Shown here piece by piece: positions 1 through 11,147 of a stretch of 64,000 bases of DNA. The notes under the pieces are model-generated. The model was not told the DNA's origin, ran no database searches, and saw nothing but the letters and a program-made list of their open reading frames with translations. The DNA is from Lolium rigidum (taxonomy: Eukaryota; Streptophyta; Magnoliopsida; Poales; Poaceae). Location of the stretch: NCBI RefSeq assembly GCF_022539505.1, contig NC_061512.1, positions 150,023,962 through 150,087,961 of the forward strand. Direction: 5' to 3'. Within the stretch, counting starts at the first letter, position 1; each line of letters opens with the position of its first letter. The position numbers were made by a program, and so were the translations under genes.

Positions 1-2868
1 AAAGGAGCAGCTCCCGCACTTCCTCCTCCACACCATCCCTGCTCCCCTCCTTCTCCTCGACCTCCTCCACCTCTCCTCCCCGTCAAGTACGCCACAGAGA
101 GCCCCAATTTAGCCGACGATCGCCGGAGTCCGCCACAGAGCAATTGCCCGATTCCGTCCACCTCCGCTCCTCCCACGGCTACCAGGAGGTTCCTCGTCAT
201 CGACAACCTCGTCGAGCGTCCGCGCCCCTCGCCGGAGCTCCGTCACGCCGCCGACCCCCTACCTCGCCGTCGCAGCAAGGCCTTCTCCCCCGTCGACGAC
301 GATGACTGTCGACCACCCGATCCACATCTAATCCAACGGTCCAGGTCAGAGCTTACCGTTTCGGTTTAGCTGAGTCGGTGACGCGTGGGACCGTTTGTCA
401 GTAGGCCCGCGTTGTTACTGGGCTAGTTTCTCCGTTTCAAACCATGCGGCCCATTAGTTTTCCCGCCTAAGCCCATCTAGCCTTAGTCAAATTAATTCGT
501 TTCAGCAATTATTCAATACTGGTATGTGCTAAAAATTGAATAGTTTAAAATTTACCAACCCAAATTGAGTGATTCAAGTTGTTCCAGAAAGCTTATGAAT
601 TGATCTAGCAAACCCCACTGGTCTCAACCCCATATCTTGTGTAGATTTTGAATAGAAAAAATAACAAAACAGAGACTTTTCAGTATTCAAATAAATCTTA
701 AAAATCAACCAATTTGAATTTTGAAGTGAATCCAATTGAAATAATTCACATTTCACCAACTCTAATTTACTATGTAAAAATATGATATAGGTTCTGTACA
801 TGATCATGGGCTAGAAGCAAAATATTGTCTATGTAGTCAATACTAGTCCATTTAAACTATTTCAAATTTTAGGAATTTAAATCTATGAGGTGTAGCACCT
901 CATTTAAATCATTTTCTCAAGTGTTATGAAGTAATGTGATGACCTCTACTGTTTAGGCATACTTGCTCACTTATAGAATTTAAATTGCACTGGTTATTTA
1001 AATCACATGAGATGATGAATCTCATTTAAATCACTTTTCTCAAATAATAAGTGTGAAGTGTTGACCTTGGTAAACATGTGATCATCCCTGGTTATTTGAG
1101 AAGATTAAATCTTAAGGAGATTCAGTGAGAGGAAATTATTTCTCCAAACCAAAGAGAAACCCTAATTCCAATTTCAATGAGAGGAAATTATTTTCCTAAT
1201 ATTAAATAAGGAGACCCTAGCATAATTTGTGAATAAAGGTTAAGTATTGATGCTAGATCATTTGTGTGAGCCAATAAGGCTAATTAAGATTACTTAAGTG
1301 TTGTTTGGTGATTGTATCCTCGTATTCGTTTATAGACGCTAGTACCGGAGACTATCAAGAGGAAGAGGTCTTCTACCAAGAGGAAGAGCAAGAAAGTTTT
1401 GATCACATCACCAATCGACGCAAGCTATTACCAATGCAACTAGAATAATGCAAAGCTCTACAAGAGCAAGGCACCATTACTTTTACTTTATGCTTAATGA
1501 TCCTATCCCAAGTTTTTACTTTACAAGCCTTACTAAATTTTGTTTATCAAAGTACTTTTGATTCATGATTCACTTAGTTTAGTTATGGAGTAGTACCAGA
1601 GTATCAAACTTAGCCTAGAGCAATACAAGTTGCTTAGCACCCCACATGACTAGTTGCTAGTGCTAAACTAAAATTGGCTACTCTAGATGGGAACTTGTGA
1701 AAACCAATGACTTTGAAAACCTTGGAATGATGAGTCATTCTATTGAAAGACTTTGAAGGTGAATATGACTTGTGAATGACTTGGTGAAATTTACCAAAAG
1801 CCGATGGTTGGGTTCGGATGCGATACCATTCCAATTCTTAAGTATCCCCACAATACCTGAATCTGGGTAAGGCTTAACTGGAAACTTATGTATTTTAGTA
1901 TGGGTTCCCTCTGAACAAGCGTCATAGGGGTTATGCCGAGGCTGCCTCCCTTGAAAGTGAAATGACGTGAAATGAGGTGAATATCCTACCCAAGCCCTGT
2001 GCAGTTCCCGGGTTGACCGTTTGTTTTCACCGGGAGGCCAAGCTCATGGGGAGAGGTGCCTATACTAGGGTATGTAAATGAAAGGTTAGGATTGGTAGTT
2101 CGCGTACTGCGTACGATAAATCAGGGCCAGTTACCCCTGCCGAACTATTGCAATTATTGTGGCACAAGTGTACAACCTCTGCAGAGTTTAACCTATTCGA
2201 ATAGCCGCGTCCGCGGTCATGGACAGTTGGAAAGGCCATACTGTTCCGTCATTAGAACTTTTCTAAAAATTTGAATGGTGACTTATGATTTGAATTGAAA
2301 GGTGACTTTGACTTTGAATCACAACTGGGTTGTTGGAATGACACTAATGTTCCCACTTGAGTTAAGTTAGGCAAATGAGGAGTTTTTGATTACAAATGCT
2401 TATGAAATAAAACTGGCTTTATGCAAATAAACTTAGAGCTTAGAACCCCTTTACTATAGTTGATAGTATTTACCTTAGTATTAGTTTGCGAGTACTTTGA
2501 AGTACTCATGGCTGTGTCTCTGGCTATTCAAATGGCCAGACTATGAAGAGGACTACCAGAACCCGGAAGAAGGACAGCTGGCCGTCTACGACAACTAGGA
2601 TCACTCCTGACGTCAATAGTTTCCTGTGGAATAGATGGACTACTATTACGCTATTTCGCTTCCGCTATGTGTTATGTAATGGAACAAATGAATTTCTATT
2701 ATTGTAATGAGACTGGATCAGGTGATCCTTTATTTGTAAGACGATTATGTGTTGTAATGAATGATGTGTTGTGATATCAATCTATTATGTCTCGCAAAAA
2801 CAATATTCCTGGGATTGCGAGGAATGGCATAATAGGCATCTGGACTTAAAAAAAGCCGGGTGTTGACA
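1..2868 (+). mobile_element. Element I: 3' part of a long LTR (left end outside window)
   Basis: Non-coding sequence ending in the LTR-like terminus GCCGGGTGTTGACA at 2868. It has the layout of the solo LTR at 31882-35129: a GC-rich, pyrimidine-rich leader (1-340), an AT-rich body, and near the 3' end a block (about 2165-2240) matching solo LTR G around 34465-34525 on the same strand (ACAACCTCTGCAGAG versus ACAACCTCTCGAGAG). The matching blocks lie about 0.6 kb from each end, so orientation is plus. No primer binding site follows 2868, so this is a 3' LTR or a solo LTR rather than a 5' LTR. The short ORFs inside are unsupported. The family is not named. Confidence 0.7.
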
Positions 2869-3612
2869 CTCCTGCCAGTCTTATACCTTAATAAATGGGC
2901 AAACTGAGCACGTTGTAGCTAATCCTTTTATTAATTAAGCAGCTATATTAGTCAATAAGATTGCCTTATGTTTTTCCTCAGTTTTCCCCAAGCCCTTATT
3001 TGTAACCCGCGAAGGAGCTCGGACGGGAGGATTCCGGTTTAGTTGACTGTTCCGTGCTGACGTGTGGGGCTAGTAGAAAGGGACCGCGTGGGACGGGACG
3101 AGACCGCGTTTGGTTGTACGTGAGCAGGAGCTGGGTTCTGTCTCTCTCGGCGCGAATTGGAATTTTTAAGAGCACCTTTTCCCCCTCTGTCTCTTTGTCT
3201 TTTTTAACCAAATTAGTATCAAATCTAGAGAAGCTTGCATTTCTGTCTTTCTTCAATTATTTGTGCCTTTTGGCCCTCGTTGTTTGCCCAATATGGCAGC
3301 AAATCTAGTACTCCCTCTGGTCCATATGTATGTAGTTAAATCTAGAAGCAAATCTCCCTAGATAATGTATGACAAATTCACAGTCATAGTAAATCGAGAA
3401 AACAAAGTAGGGCCAACAAAATATAGTAGAATAGGGATAGATAATAGGGATCCCTCCCTAGATAATAAGCTGCATACACAGCAGCCAACATAGTAACGAG
3501 GTTCGAGGTTCTTCGCAACACCATCATACTAACAACATAACAACAAGGGATCCCTAGCTAACAACAAAATAGAAGCCGCTGCTGCAGCAGCAGCACACGT
3601 CCAGGACTCCGC
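2869..3612. other. Intergenic; 3' flank of the zinc-finger gene
   Basis: I see no gene here. 2869-3300 holds moderately GC-rich sequence without repeats I recognise. At 3311-3360 there is a CTCCCTCTGGTCC stretch like one end of a Stowaway MITE, without a matching inverted end nearby. The part nearest 3613 should be the 3' UTR of the minus-strand gene and includes a CAG/CTG-rich tract at 3572-3592. Confidence 0.5.
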
Positions 3613-4749
3613 CTACCCCATCTGCCTCTGCCTCCACTTGTTGCTCCCCTTGGGAGCCTTGGGCTTGAGTGGAGGCACGGCGCCGGCGGAGATCTCCACC
3701 CGCTGGATGCTGCGGAGGTGCATGCCGAGCGCCATGTGCTTGGCGCGGAAGGAGTGGGGGTTCATCGACGCGCCGACCTTGGGGTTGGTGTTGTCGATGT
3801 TCTCGGCATGCGTGAGGAGGAAGTTGAAGTCAGTGCCGCCGATCCTCCTAGTGCAGAAGGGGCACCTGTAGACACCCTTGGCGAAGTAGGAGACGTACTG
3901 GCCGACCTGCAGCCTCCGCAGCACCTGGCGAGTCTTGATGTCATGGTGCTCGTCGTCTCGCCGACGTCGCTGCCAGACAGCTGATCCATATCAAACGGGA
4001 ACTATTAGTGAATGAGATGCAACGATGACTAACGTGCATGATAACAAAGTAAGGAAAAACAGAGCCAGCCTCAGTTAGAGTGGACACGATTATATGTCTA
4101 CAGGGATGGTGTTAACGAACCAAAGCTCATGCACAATAGAATTGTACACAGCAATGGTTCGCTGAAACCATCCTGTAAAAATTTGTGCCCAACGATTCAT
4201 CATAGGCAAAGAAATAGATTCCAGATCTGAATTTGAACAGATTCCAGAATATTTGCAAAATTAAACGGTTGATATCTTTTGATTTGTGCATAAAATAACT
4301 GACTGAGATCCCATAAATTAACTGATTGAGATCCCATTATTACTTGCACAAATTAACCGAACGGCCGAACTCCAAATCTTAAATGAAATCAAGAAGGGAT
4401 CAAAGCAAAATGGAATAAAATCGGCGCAAATATTAACCCAATACTCATCCAATTCTACAGATCGGCACTAATAGTTACTAGGGAACCAGCAAAAATAGGG
4501 TTCAAAGAGGAATGGGGAACAAAAAAGGGAGCAAACCATAGTTACCTCGTTCCATGGGTCGTCCATGCAGGTGTCGTAGGGGTTCGGAGGCGAGATGTAC
4601 GGCACCTCGTCATAGGGGTCCCATCCCGGCGGGATCCGACCGCCACCGGCGGCGGCGACGGCCGTTGAGGCGACGGTGTCGAAGAGGGAGGCGTCGCGCT
4701 TGGAGCCGACGGCGTCATGGACGATGGGATTCGCATTCTCCTTGCACAT
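3613..4749 (-). CDS. Zinc-finger (zf-XS-like) protein, two exons
   Basis: Proposed coding exons are 4749-4546 (68 codons) and 3969-3613 (118 codons plus stop), giving 186 residues. The intron 4545-3970 (576 bp) has donor GAG|GTAACT and acceptor TCTGGCAG, both in phase 0, and the joined frame is open throughout. Residues 84-153 carry CPFC (C104, C107), then LLTHAE (H122) and RAKHMALGMHL (H146). This spacing matches the C2H2-like zinc finger that precedes XS domains in plant SGS3/IDN2-type RNA-silencing proteins. No XS domain follows, so any RNA-directed role is inference. The C terminus is basic (PKAPKGSNKWRQRQ). The N-terminal exon is acidic, with GWDPYDEVPYISPPNPYD. It may be a small grass-specific relative of that family, or a fragment of a larger gene. 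The exon structure is my own reading and has no transcript support. Confidence 0.75.
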
Positions 4750-4870
4750 CTCGCCGGCAGAGAGGGAGAGGGTTTTTCGCTTTGGAGAAGATGATGGGAC
4801 GTGAGAGGAGGCGTTGCATGAGCTAGTGAGAGTGACAGAGAGAGTGCGAGGAGGCGTCTATAAAGGCGAG
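4715..4870 (-). promoter_or_regulatory. Core promoter, 5' UTR and overlapping upstream ORF of the zf-XS-like gene
   Basis: On the minus strand a TATA-like CCTTTATAGAC lies at about 4856-4866, which would place the start of transcription near 4830. The leader then carries an ATG at 4819 that opens a 34-codon upstream ORF ending at 4715. It overlaps the main ATG (4749) in another frame. If transcription starts where the TATA suggests, this uORF would reduce initiation at the main start. Confidence 0.45.
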
Positions 4871-4879
4871 GGGTGGTTA

Positions 4880-5045
4880 ATGCAACCCGCGTCCTACGCG
4901 TCCACCATTGATCGTCTGCACGTCTTGGGCTTCTGCAACGCGACACGCGTCCACGAATGCACGTCTTCGACTTTTGCACCGCGACCCGCGTCTACGCGTC
5001 AACAATTGCACGTCTTCCACTTCTGCACCGCAACACGTGTACTCG
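4880..5045. repeat. Promoter-proximal short tandem repeats with CACGTC/ACGCGT
   Basis: Three to four imperfect copies of a 40-50 bp unit (CACGTCTT..CTTCTGCAcCGCgACaCGCGTC), with CACGTCTT at about 4919, 4959 and 5009, ending in an ACACGTGT palindrome at 5034-5041. ACGT cores of this type are bound by plant bZIP and bHLH factors. They lie 130-300 bp upstream of the zf-XS-like start codon. Confidence 0.5.
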
Positions 5046-5149
5046 AGTCTAATACTGGCTAGTGCAATATATAATCAGTTTTACCTCAAGTGGATGGTCA
5101 ACAGAGAGTCAACAAATGGGATTAACTAGTTAAATGAGTCAACAAATGG

Positions 5150-6077
5150 GATTATCAAGCTTACTTATTCGTTTTCACGTGTTAAACTTGTCTAAATCTT
5201 GGTCAAACCTAGGATTTGACCAAGATTCAAATGGGCGGAAAATTCAAAAAAATAAAACAGAAAAATGAAAAACCAAAGCACATAGTCTTGTCATGTCATA
5301 TAGTAAGAATTCAAAAGTTGATAAACAAGGTCTAGACATATTCAAATAATACAAATCATGTATCTACCCCTAACCATAAACTCTGTCTTATGAAGTCAAG
5401 CATGAAGACAAGTGGTTTTTGGTTTGAAACACGGAAATTTCAAAAACGTCCCAAAAGCTTCATTTTAGAGTGACTAAGAAGGATCCAGGCTTACCTTTTC
5501 ATTTTCATGTTTTAAACTTGTTTAAATCTTGGTCAAACCTAGGATTTGACCAATATTCAAATGGGCATAAAATAAAAAATAAAAAACCGAAGCACATAGT
5601 CTTCTTATGTCATATAGTGACCATTCAAGTTCATAAACAAGGTCTAGACATATTCAAACCAGACAAATCATGTACCCCCTAACCCTAAACTCTATCTCAT
5701 ATATGAAGTCAAGCATGAAGAGAAGTGTGGTTTTGGGTTTCAAACATGTAAATTTCAAAAACATCCCAAAAGCTTTATTTTAATTAGACTTACTGGTTAA
5801 TTAAGAAGGATCCAGGATTAATTACCTTTTCATTGTCATGTTTTAAACTTGTTTAAATCTTGGTCAAACCTGGGATTTGACCAAGATTCAAATGGGCATA
5901 AAAATTCAGAAAAAAATCGAAAGAATGAAAAACCAAAGCACATAGCCTTCTTATGTCATATAGTAAGCATTCAAATTGATAAACAAGGTCTAGACATATT
6001 TAAACTAGAAAAATCATGTATCTACCCCTAAGCCCTAACCCTAAACTCTGTCTTATGAAGTCAAGCATGAAGAGAAG
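5150..6077 (+). repeat. Satellite J, left block (about 2.8 monomers)
   Basis: Tandem monomers recognised by recurring landmarks: GTCAAGCATGAAGAGAAGTGG (about 5395, 5708, 6060), the dyad AATCTTGGTCAAA-CCTAGGA-TTTGACCAAGATT, AAAACCAAAGCACATAGTC, and CCCTAACCCTAAACTCTGTC. Monomer spacing is about 313-352 bp. There is no coding potential. The block is cut at 6077 by element A, and the interrupted monomer resumes at 12755. Confidence 0.9.
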
Positions 6078-7678
6078 TGATACGTCTCCGACGTATCGAT
6101 AATTTCTTATGTTCTATGCCATATTATTGATGATACCTACATGTTTTATGCACACTTTACGTCATATTCGTGCATTTTCTGGAACTAACCTATTAACAAG
6201 ATGCCGAAGTGCCGGTTCTGTTTTCTGCTGTTTTGGTTTCGAAATCCTAGTAACGAAATATTCTCGGAATTGGACGAAACGAAGACCCGAGGGCCTATTT
6301 TTCCACGGAGCTTCCAGAAGACCGAAGAACATACGAAGTGGGGCCACGTGGTGGCGACACCACATGGCGGCGCGGCCAAGGGGGGGCCCGCGCCGCCCTG
6401 TGGTGTGGACCCCTCGTCAGGCCCCCGACTCTGCCTTTCCGCCTACTTAAAGCCTCCGTCGCGAAACCCCTGAGGCGAAAAAACCACGATACGGAAAACC
6501 TTACTGAGACGCCGCCGCCGCCGATCCCATCTCGGGGGATCCTGGAGATCTCCTCGGCACCCTGCCGGAGAGGGGATTCATCTCCCGGAGGACTCTACAC
6601 CGCCATGGTCGCCTCCGGAGTGATGAGTGAGTAGTTCACCCCTGGACTATGGGTCCATAGCAGTAGCTAGATGGTTGTCTTCTCCTCATTGTGCTTCATT
6701 GTTGGATCTTGTGAGCTGCCTAACATGATCAAGATCATCTATCCGTAATTCTATATGTTGTGTTTGTCGGGATCCGATGGATAGAGAATACCATGTCATG
6801 TTAATTATCAAGTTATTACATATGTGTTGTTTATGATCTTGCATGCTCTCCGTTACTAGTAGAGGCTCGGCCAAGTTTTTGCTTTTAACTCCAAGAGGGA
6901 GTATTTATGCTCGATAGTGGGTTCATGCTCGCATTGACACTGGGACGAGTGACGAGAAAGTTCTAAGGTTGTGTTGTGTCTGTTGCCACTAGGGATAAAA
7001 CATTGGCGCTATGTCCGAGGATGTAGTTGTTGATTACATTACGCACCATACTTAATGCAATTGTCTCGTTGTTAGCAACTTAATACTTGGAGGGGGTTCG
7101 GATGATAACTTCGAAGGTGGACTTTTTAGGCATAGATGCGGTTGGATGGCGGTCTATGTACTTTTTCGTAATGCCCAATTAAATCTCACTATACTTATCA
7201 TGTCATGTATGTGCATTGTTATGCCCTCTCTATTTGTCAATTGCCCGACTGTAATTTGTTCACCCAACATGCTTTTATCTTATGGGAGAGACACCTCTAG
7301 TGAACTGTGGACCCCGGTCCATTCTTTAATACTCGAAATACAAATCTGCTGCAATACTTGTTTTTACTATTTTCTCTCGCAAACAATCATCTTCCACACA
7401 ATACGGTTAATCCTTTGTTACAGCAAGCCGGTGAGATTGACAACCTCACTCGTTTCGTTGGGGCAAAGTACTTTGGTTGTGTTGTGCGGGTTCCACGTTG
7501 GCGCCGGAATCCCTGGTGTTGCGCCGCACTACGTCCCGCCGCCATCAACCTTCAACGTGCTTCTTGGCTCCTCCTGGTTCGATAAACCTTGGTTTCTTTA
7601 CGAGGGAAAACTTGCTGCTGTGCGCATCATACCTTCCTCTTGGGGTTGCCCAACGAACGTGTGAAATACACGCCATCA
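6078..7678 (+). repeat. 5' LTR of element A
   Basis: 1601 bp, TGATACGTCTCC...ACACGCCATCA. A TATA variant CTACTTAAAGCC near 6441 precedes a GC-rich stretch with GCCGCCGCCG. Apparent ORFs here (for example 7146-7664) recur in all LTR copies and are not genes. Confidence 0.92.
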
Positions 7679-7689
7679 AGCTCTTTTTC

Positions 7690-7707
7690 TGGCGCCGTTG
7701 CCGGGGA
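7690..7707 (+). promoter_or_regulatory. Primer binding site of element A (tRNA-Asp)
   Basis: TGGCGCCGTTGCCGGGGA starts 12 bases after the LTR end. It is complementary to the 3' end of plant tRNA-Asp, the usual Athila-clade primer. Confidence 0.88.
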
Positions 7708-7913
7708 GATCAAGACACGCTGCAAGGGGAGTCTCCACTTCTCAATCTCTTTACTTTGTTTTTGTCTTTCTTTATTTTATTTACTACTTGTTTGCTGCAT
7801 TATATCAAAACACAAAAAAATTAGTTGCTAGCTTTACTTTATTTACTGTCTTGCACTCTATATCAAAAACACAAAAAAAATTAGTTAATTGCATTTACTT
7901 TACTTATTTCATC

Positions 7914-8558
7914 ATGTTTCCTTTTAAGTTTACCGCAAAGAACATACCGGTAGGACAAGGGTCTATAATTGGGAGGAACAATATAGAAGAATTTTTCACC
8001 CATGTTAGTACCGTTGAAGATTTTGAAGATAGACACTTGGTAGAACTTGCTCCTACTTATGAAATTGCTGCTGCTGCTTTAGTTCGCTCGTTGGAAACTA
8101 AATTTGTTAATCTAAATCCTATAATCCAACACATGTTTCTTACACTTGGTGATATGGAAGAGGGGGAAAAGAAAGATTTTGTTTTAGAAACCCTTCTTAG
8201 AGAATTTGGTGGTCTAGCAAGAGAGGCTAGAAAGGTCTTCGCTAAATTTAATATGCTTGGTTCTCATACTAATTTTGTTGGTCTCCTTGAAAAAATGGAT
8301 ATGGATAGGATAAGGTACACTAATAACATTAATGATGGTGGGGAGATCAAAGCACCAATACCATGTAAACTCCTAGCTATGAATGATGCACTAGAACATA
8401 ACTATGCTTGGCTTGTTCCTGAAAATTTGTTTGATGAGAGTAGCAAGCCCAAGACTAATGAGAAGGGAGACGCTGAAACTTATGTATCCAATATACTATG
8501 CATGGTTGAGAAAACTCCAAACCCCGCTGTAGGTGCACCACCCTTCGATAACACTTGA
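7914..8558 (+). CDS. Unknown 214-residue protein carried by element A
   Basis: Intact ORF beginning at the ATG at 7914. An in-frame upstream extension to 7698 lies over the PBS and leader and is unlikely to be translated. The protein is soluble and acidic, and opens with MFPFKFTAKNIPVGQGSIIG. A mainly helical middle holds AAAALVRSLETKFVNLNP and EGEKKDFVLETLLREFGGLA, followed by KVFAKFNMLGSHTNFVGLLE. There are no zinc knuckles, no protease DTG/DLGA motif and no transmembrane segment. I do not recognise the family. It occupies the position of gag in element B (ATG 25761) but has no similarity to it by eye. It could be a captured host gene, a highly diverged capsid, or an accessory protein. The lack of stops in an otherwise non-coding element suggests recent or selected coding function. 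Confidence 0.7.
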   Translation: MFPFKFTAKNIPVGQGSIIGRNNIEEFFTHVSTVEDFEDRHLVELAPTYEIAAAALVRSLETKFVNLNPIIQHMFLTLGDMEEGEKKDFVLETLLREFGGLAREARKVFAKFNMLGSHTNFVGLLEKMDMDRIRYTNNINDGGEIKAPIPCKLLAMNDALEHNYAWLVPENLFDESSKPKTNEKGDAETYVSNILCMVEKTPNPAVGAPPFDNT

Positions 8559-11132
8559 GATACACTTTCGCGCCTAGCCGAAAGGCGTTAAAGAAAAGCG
8601 CTTATGGGAGACAACCCATGTTTTTACTCCAGTATTTTTGTTTTATATTTGTGTCTTGGAAGTTGTTTACTACTGTAGCAACCTCTCCTTATCTTAGTTT
8701 TATGTTTTGTTGTGCCAAGTAAAGTCTTTGATAGAAAAGTAAGTACTAGATTTGGATTACTGCGCAGTTCCAGATTTCTTTGCTGTCACGAATCTGGGTC
8801 TATCTCCCTGTAGGTAGCTCAGAAAATTAAGCCAATTTACGAGCATGATCCTCAGATATGTACGCAACTTTCATTCAATTTGAGCATTTTCGTTTGATCA
8901 AGTCTGGTGGCCTAATAAAATCCATCTTTACGGACTGTTCTGTTTTGACAGATTCTGTCTTTTATTTCGCATTGCCTCTTTTGCTATGTTGGATGAATTT
9001 CTTTGATCCACTAATGTCCAGTAGCTTTATGCAATGTCCAGAAGTGTTAAGAATGATTGTGTCACCTCTGAACATGTGAATTTTTATTATGCACTAACCC
9101 TCTAATGAGTTGTTTCGAGTTTGGTGTGGAGGAAGTTTTCAAGGATCAAGAGAGGAGTATGATGCAATATGATCAAGGAGAGTGAAAGCTCTAAGCTTGG
9201 GGATACCCCGGTGGTTCACCCCTGCATATTATAAGAAGACTCAAGCGTCTAAGCTTGGGGATGCCCAAGGCATCCCCTTCTTCATCGATAACATTATCAG
9301 GTTCCTCCCCTGCAACTATATTTTTATTCCGTCACATCTTATGTACTTTGCTTGGAGCGTCGGTTTGTTTTTGTTTTTTGTTTTGTTTGAATAAAATGGA
9401 TCCTAGCATTCACTTTGTGGGAGAGAGACACGCTCCGCTGTAGCATATGGACAAATATGTCCTTAGGCTCTACTCATAGTATTCATGGCGAAGTTTCTTC
9501 TTCGTTAAATTGTTATATGGTTGGAATTGGAAAATGCTACATGTAGTAACTCTAAAATGTCTTGGATAATTTGATACTTGGCAATTGTTGTGCTCATGTT
9601 TAAGCTCTTGCATCATATACTTTGCACCCATTAATGAAGAAATACTTAGAGCTTGCTAATTTGGTTTGCATATTTGGTTTCTCTAGAGTCTAGATAACAT
9701 CTAGTATTGAGTTTTGAACAACAAGGAAGACGGTATGGAGTCTTATAATGTTTACCATATGTTTTTTATGTGAGTTTTGCTGTACCGTTCATCCTTGTGT
9801 TTGTTTCAAATAACCTTGCTAGCCTAAACCTTGTATCGAGAGGGAATACTTCTCATGCATCCAAAATCCTTGAGCCAACTACTATGCCATTTGTGTCCAC
9901 CATACCTACCTACTACATGGTATTTCTCCGCCATTTCAAAGTAAATTGCTTGAGTGCTACCTTTAAAATTCCATCATTCACCTTTGCAATATATAGCTCA
10001 TGGGACAAATAGCTTAAAAACTATTGTGGTATTGAATATGTACTTATGCACTTTATCTCTTATTAAGTTGCTTGTTGAGCGATAACCATGTTTCTGGGGA
10101 CGCCATCAACTATTCTTTGTTGGATATCATGTGAGTTGCTATGCATGTCCGTCTTGTCTGAAGCAAGAGAGATCTACCACCTTCATGGTTGGAGCATGCA
10201 TATTGTTAGAGAAGAACTTTGGGCCGCTAACTAAAGCCATGATTCATGGTGGAAGTTTCAGTTTGGACATATATCCTCAATCTCATATGAGAATAATAAT
10301 TGTTGCCACATGCTTATGCATTAAAGTGGAGTCCATTATCTGTTGTCCATGTTGTCCCGGTATGGATGTCTAAGTTGAGAATAATCAAAAGCGAGAAATC
10401 CAAAATGCGAGCTTTCTCCTTAGACCTTTGTACGAGCGGCATGGAGGTACCCCATTGTGACACTTGGTCAAAACATGTGCATTGCAAAGATCCGGTAGTC
10501 CAAGTTAATTAGGACAAGGTGCGGGCACTATTAGTATACTATGCATGAGACTTGCAACTTGTAAGATATAATGTACATAACTCATATGCTTTATTACTAC
10601 CGTTGACAAAATTGTTTCATGTTTTCAAAATAAAAGCTCTAGCACAAATATAGCAATCGATGCTTTCCTCTTTGAAGGACCATTCTCTTTACTTTTATGT
10701 TGAGTCAGTTCACCTATCTCTCTCCACCTCAAGAAGCAAACACTTGTGTGAACTGTGCATTGATTCCTACATATTTGCATATTATACTTGTTATATTACT
10801 CTATGTTGACAATTATCCATGAGATATACATGTTACAAGTTGAAAGCAACCGCTGAAACTTAATCTTCCTTTGTGTTGCTTCAATGCCTTTACTTTGATT
10901 TATTGCTTTATGAGTTAACTCTTATGCAAGACTTATTGATGCTTGTCTTGAAGTACTAATTCATGAAAAGTCTTTGCTTTATGATTCACTTGTTTACTCA
11001 TGTCATTACCATTGTTTTGATCGCTGCATTCACTACATATGTTTACAAATAGTATGATCAAAGTTATGATGGAATATCACTTCAGAAATTATCTTTGTTA
11101 TCGTTTTACCTGGCTCGGGACGAAGCGTAACT
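8559..11132 (+). other. Conserved 3' untranslated region of element A
   Basis: About 2.6 kb with no credible ORF. It starts with GAAAGGCGTTAAAGAAAAGCGC, shared with element B. It contains two PPT-like copies (9193 and 9251) and a perfect hairpin GGGGATGCC-CAA-GGCATCCCC at 9257-9277. Most of its length is recognisable in elements B (21074-23640) and C (54705-57127), which implies a cis function or common descent from a longer element. Confidence 0.75.
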
Positions 11133-11146
11133 AAGCTTGGGGATGC
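11133..11146 (+). promoter_or_regulatory. Polypurine tract of element A
   Basis: AAGCTTGGGGATGC directly before the 3' LTR; the same tract ends elements B and C. Confidence 0.75.
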
Positions 11147-11147
11147 T

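Noticed and set aside
3311..3610. Stowaway MITE after the zf-XS-like gene
   Set aside because: Only one CTCCCTC-type end is visible, with no inverted partner or TA pair.
7146..7664. 172-codon ORF
   Set aside because: Lies in the LTR of element A and recurs at 12217-12735, with pieces on the minus strand in element B; it is LTR sequence, not a gene.
7698..7913. N-terminal extension of the element A ORF up to 7698
   Set aside because: This part overlaps the primer binding site and AT-rich leader; the ATG at 7914 is the sensible start.
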